From positions 1-7,516 of the forward strand of contig JAFYKS010000285.1 in assembly GCA_017537495.1 (NCBI GenBank): DNA of 7,516 nucleotides, written 5' to 3'. A program made the position numbers and the translations under genes. Under the pieces are notes generated by a model that was given only the letters and a program-made list of their open reading frames with translations, was not told the origin of the DNA and did not search any database. This stretch comes from Bacillota bacterium. Lineage in GTDB: Bacteria > Bacillota > Clostridia > Peptostreptococcales > Anaerovoracaceae. The stretch's first letter is position 1; each line of letters begins with the position of its first letter. Below are positions 6,546 through 7,516 of the stretch, in pieces.

Positions 6546-7403
6546 TTAACCCTCCTGGTTGCTGGTCAGTTTCTTCGCCAGGAAGCCTGACAGCGCATTA
6601 ATCAGAATTACAAGTACTAAAAGTACCACCGCTACTGCATAAGCCTGCTCTGTGTGAAGACCTTCTGTCATCAGTGCATACATGTGAACAGACAGGGTGC
6701 TGGCTGAGTTGAACGGCCCTTGTGCCACCACCGGATTGGTTCCGGCTGTAAAAATCAGTGCTGCAGATTCTCCTACAATTCGTCCGATTGCCAGAATTAT
6801 CCCGGCCAGAATTCCCGGCATTGCAGACGGAATAATGACTCGGAATACGGTACGAAGGCGGCCGGCACCCAAACCGAAGCTTCCTTCCCGGTAAGAATCC
6901 GGTACTGCCATCAAGGCTTCCTCTGTGGTACGCATAATCAGCGGAAGAATCATAATGGACAGAGTAATCACACCAGAAAGCAAGGTATAGCTCCAGCCCA
7001 GAGTAATTACGAATACGATAAACCCAAAGAGTCCGTATACAATGGATGGAATCCCAGACAGAGTTTCCGCAGTGATGCGGATCAGTTTTACCAGCTTGTT
7101 ACCCCTCTTGGCATATTCAACCAGATACACTGCTGCGAAAACACCGATGGGTACCGCAATCGCCAAAGTCATGACTGTAATAATTACCGTATTGATAATT
7201 GCCGGCATCATGGACTGGTTTTCACTGGTGTATTCCCAGGCAAAGAGTCCCGGCATGGTTAAATTCGGAACTCCCTGCCATAGAATATACCCTATGAGGA
7301 AGAATACCACTGCCACAGTAGCTGCGGTGCTGAGATACACCAGAAGCCGCAGCAGAAAAGACAGAGGATGTCGTTTTAAATATGTTAAGTTAAAAGAATT
7401 CAT
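6546..7403 (-). CDS. pstA: Phosphate ABC transporter permease PstA
   Basis: This 285-residue polytopic membrane protein has about six hydrophobic helices (near 20-43, 68-95, 113-134, 137-157, 194-214 and 255-277). The EAA loop that docks on PstB is visible at about 161-192 ([20 protein letters not shown] and onward), and [14 protein letters not shown] (114-127) is typical of PstA. It pairs with PstC to form the phosphate channel. The ATG directly follows the pstC TAA stop (TAAATG), and AGGAGG lies 9 nt upstream inside pstC. The [11 protein letters not shown] stretch (211-221) is also typical of PstA. The length agrees with the family. Confidence 0.96.
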   Translation of the reverse strand: MNSFNLTYLKRHPLSFLLRLLVYLSTAATVAVVFFLIGYILWQGVPNLTMPGLFAWEYTSENQSMMPAIINTVIITVMTLAIAVPIGVFAAVYLVEYAKRGNKLVKLIRITAETLSGIPSIVYGLFGFIVFVITLGWSYTLLSGVITLSIMILPLIMRTTEEALMAVPDSYREGSFGLGAGRLRTVFRVIIPSAMPGILAGIILAIGRIVGESAALIFTAGTNPVVAQGPFNSASTLSVHMYALMTEGLHTEQAYAVAVVLLVLVILINALSGFLAKKLTSNQEG

Positions 7404-7516
7404 TTAGTCATTCCTCCTTTTCAGAAGAGAAAATGATACATTTATAATCAGAATAAACACAAACAGCACGACAGCGGTAGCAATCAGCGCCTCACGGTGA
7501 AGGCCTGTCGCATAGC
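7404..7516 (-). CDS. pstC: Phosphate ABC transporter permease PstC, C-terminal fragment
   Basis: Only the last 36 codons and the TAA stop (7404-7406) are present. The remainder lies beyond the right edge, which cuts a codon at 7515-7516. The visible peptide begins YATGLHREALIATAVVLF, continues as one hydrophobic helix and ends KRRND, a typical final membrane segment with a basic cytoplasmic tail. Identity rests mainly on position directly before pstA with zero spacing, plus the resemblance of this tail to PstC. Confidence 0.85.
   Translation of the reverse strand, partial: YATGLHREALIATAVVLFVFILIINVSFSLLKRRND

Larger units (their letters stand above)
2784..7516 (-). other. pstC-pstA-pstB-phoU-phoB-phoR operon
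   Basis: Six same-strand genes are separated by 0, 5, 1, 10 and -4 nt, and the block ends in a strong terminator. No intergenic space could hold a promoter, though promoters inside coding sequence cannot be excluded. Transport, coupling and two-component genes therefore probably share one transcript, which would place phoBR under the same (likely PhoB-activated) promoter as the transporter and give positive feedback. The promoter itself lies outside the window. Confidence 0.85.

Overview
The window carries one transcription direction only: every supported gene is on the minus strand, so biological order runs from high to low coordinates. Protein signatures (PstC/A/B, PhoU, an OmpR-family regulator, a PhoR-type kinase with a PAS domain), strong AGGAGG-type ribosome binding sites, tight gene packing and a secreted multidomain protein with a Gram-positive style signal peptide suggest a low-to-mid GC Firmicute. 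The class is probably Clostridia, and the proteins look most like those of gut Lachnospiraceae. The family-level guess rests on recognition of the proteins, not on a search.

From 7516 down to 2784 lies a compact phosphate uptake and sensing operon: pstC (only the last 36 codons), pstA, pstB, phoU, phoB (phoP-type response regulator) and phoR (sensor kinase). Gaps between genes are 0, 5, 1, 10 and -4 nt, so translation is probably coupled and no intergenic promoter can exist inside it. The operon promoter and any pstS lie beyond the right edge. PstC/PstA form the membrane channel of the high-affinity phosphate ABC transporter and PstB is its ATPase. PhoU passes transporter state to PhoR, and PhoR phosphorylates PhoB to switch on phosphate-starvation genes. 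The operon ends in a strong intrinsic terminator 11 nt past phoR.

A 161-nt intergenic gap (2623-2783) then holds that terminator, an exact 11-nt direct repeat, TTTACA/TTAACA hexamers resembling Firmicute PhoP-box half-sites, a tentative promoter and a strong ribosome binding site.

From 2622 to the left edge runs a single open frame of 874 codons with no stop, so the gene continues out of the window. It encodes a large exported protein: signal peptide, PHP-type metallohydrolase domain of the CehA/McbA kind with an apparently complete nine-residue metal site, a beta-sandwich and a CARDB-like domain, a glutamine-amidotransferase-like (flavodoxin-like) domain without an obvious nucleophile, and an OB-fold-like domain. 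Its position directly behind pst-pho makes it a candidate phosphate-scavenging exoenzyme of the Pho regulon. That role is inference and is the most interesting point in the window. No RNA genes, insertion sequences, CRISPR arrays or plus-strand genes were found.
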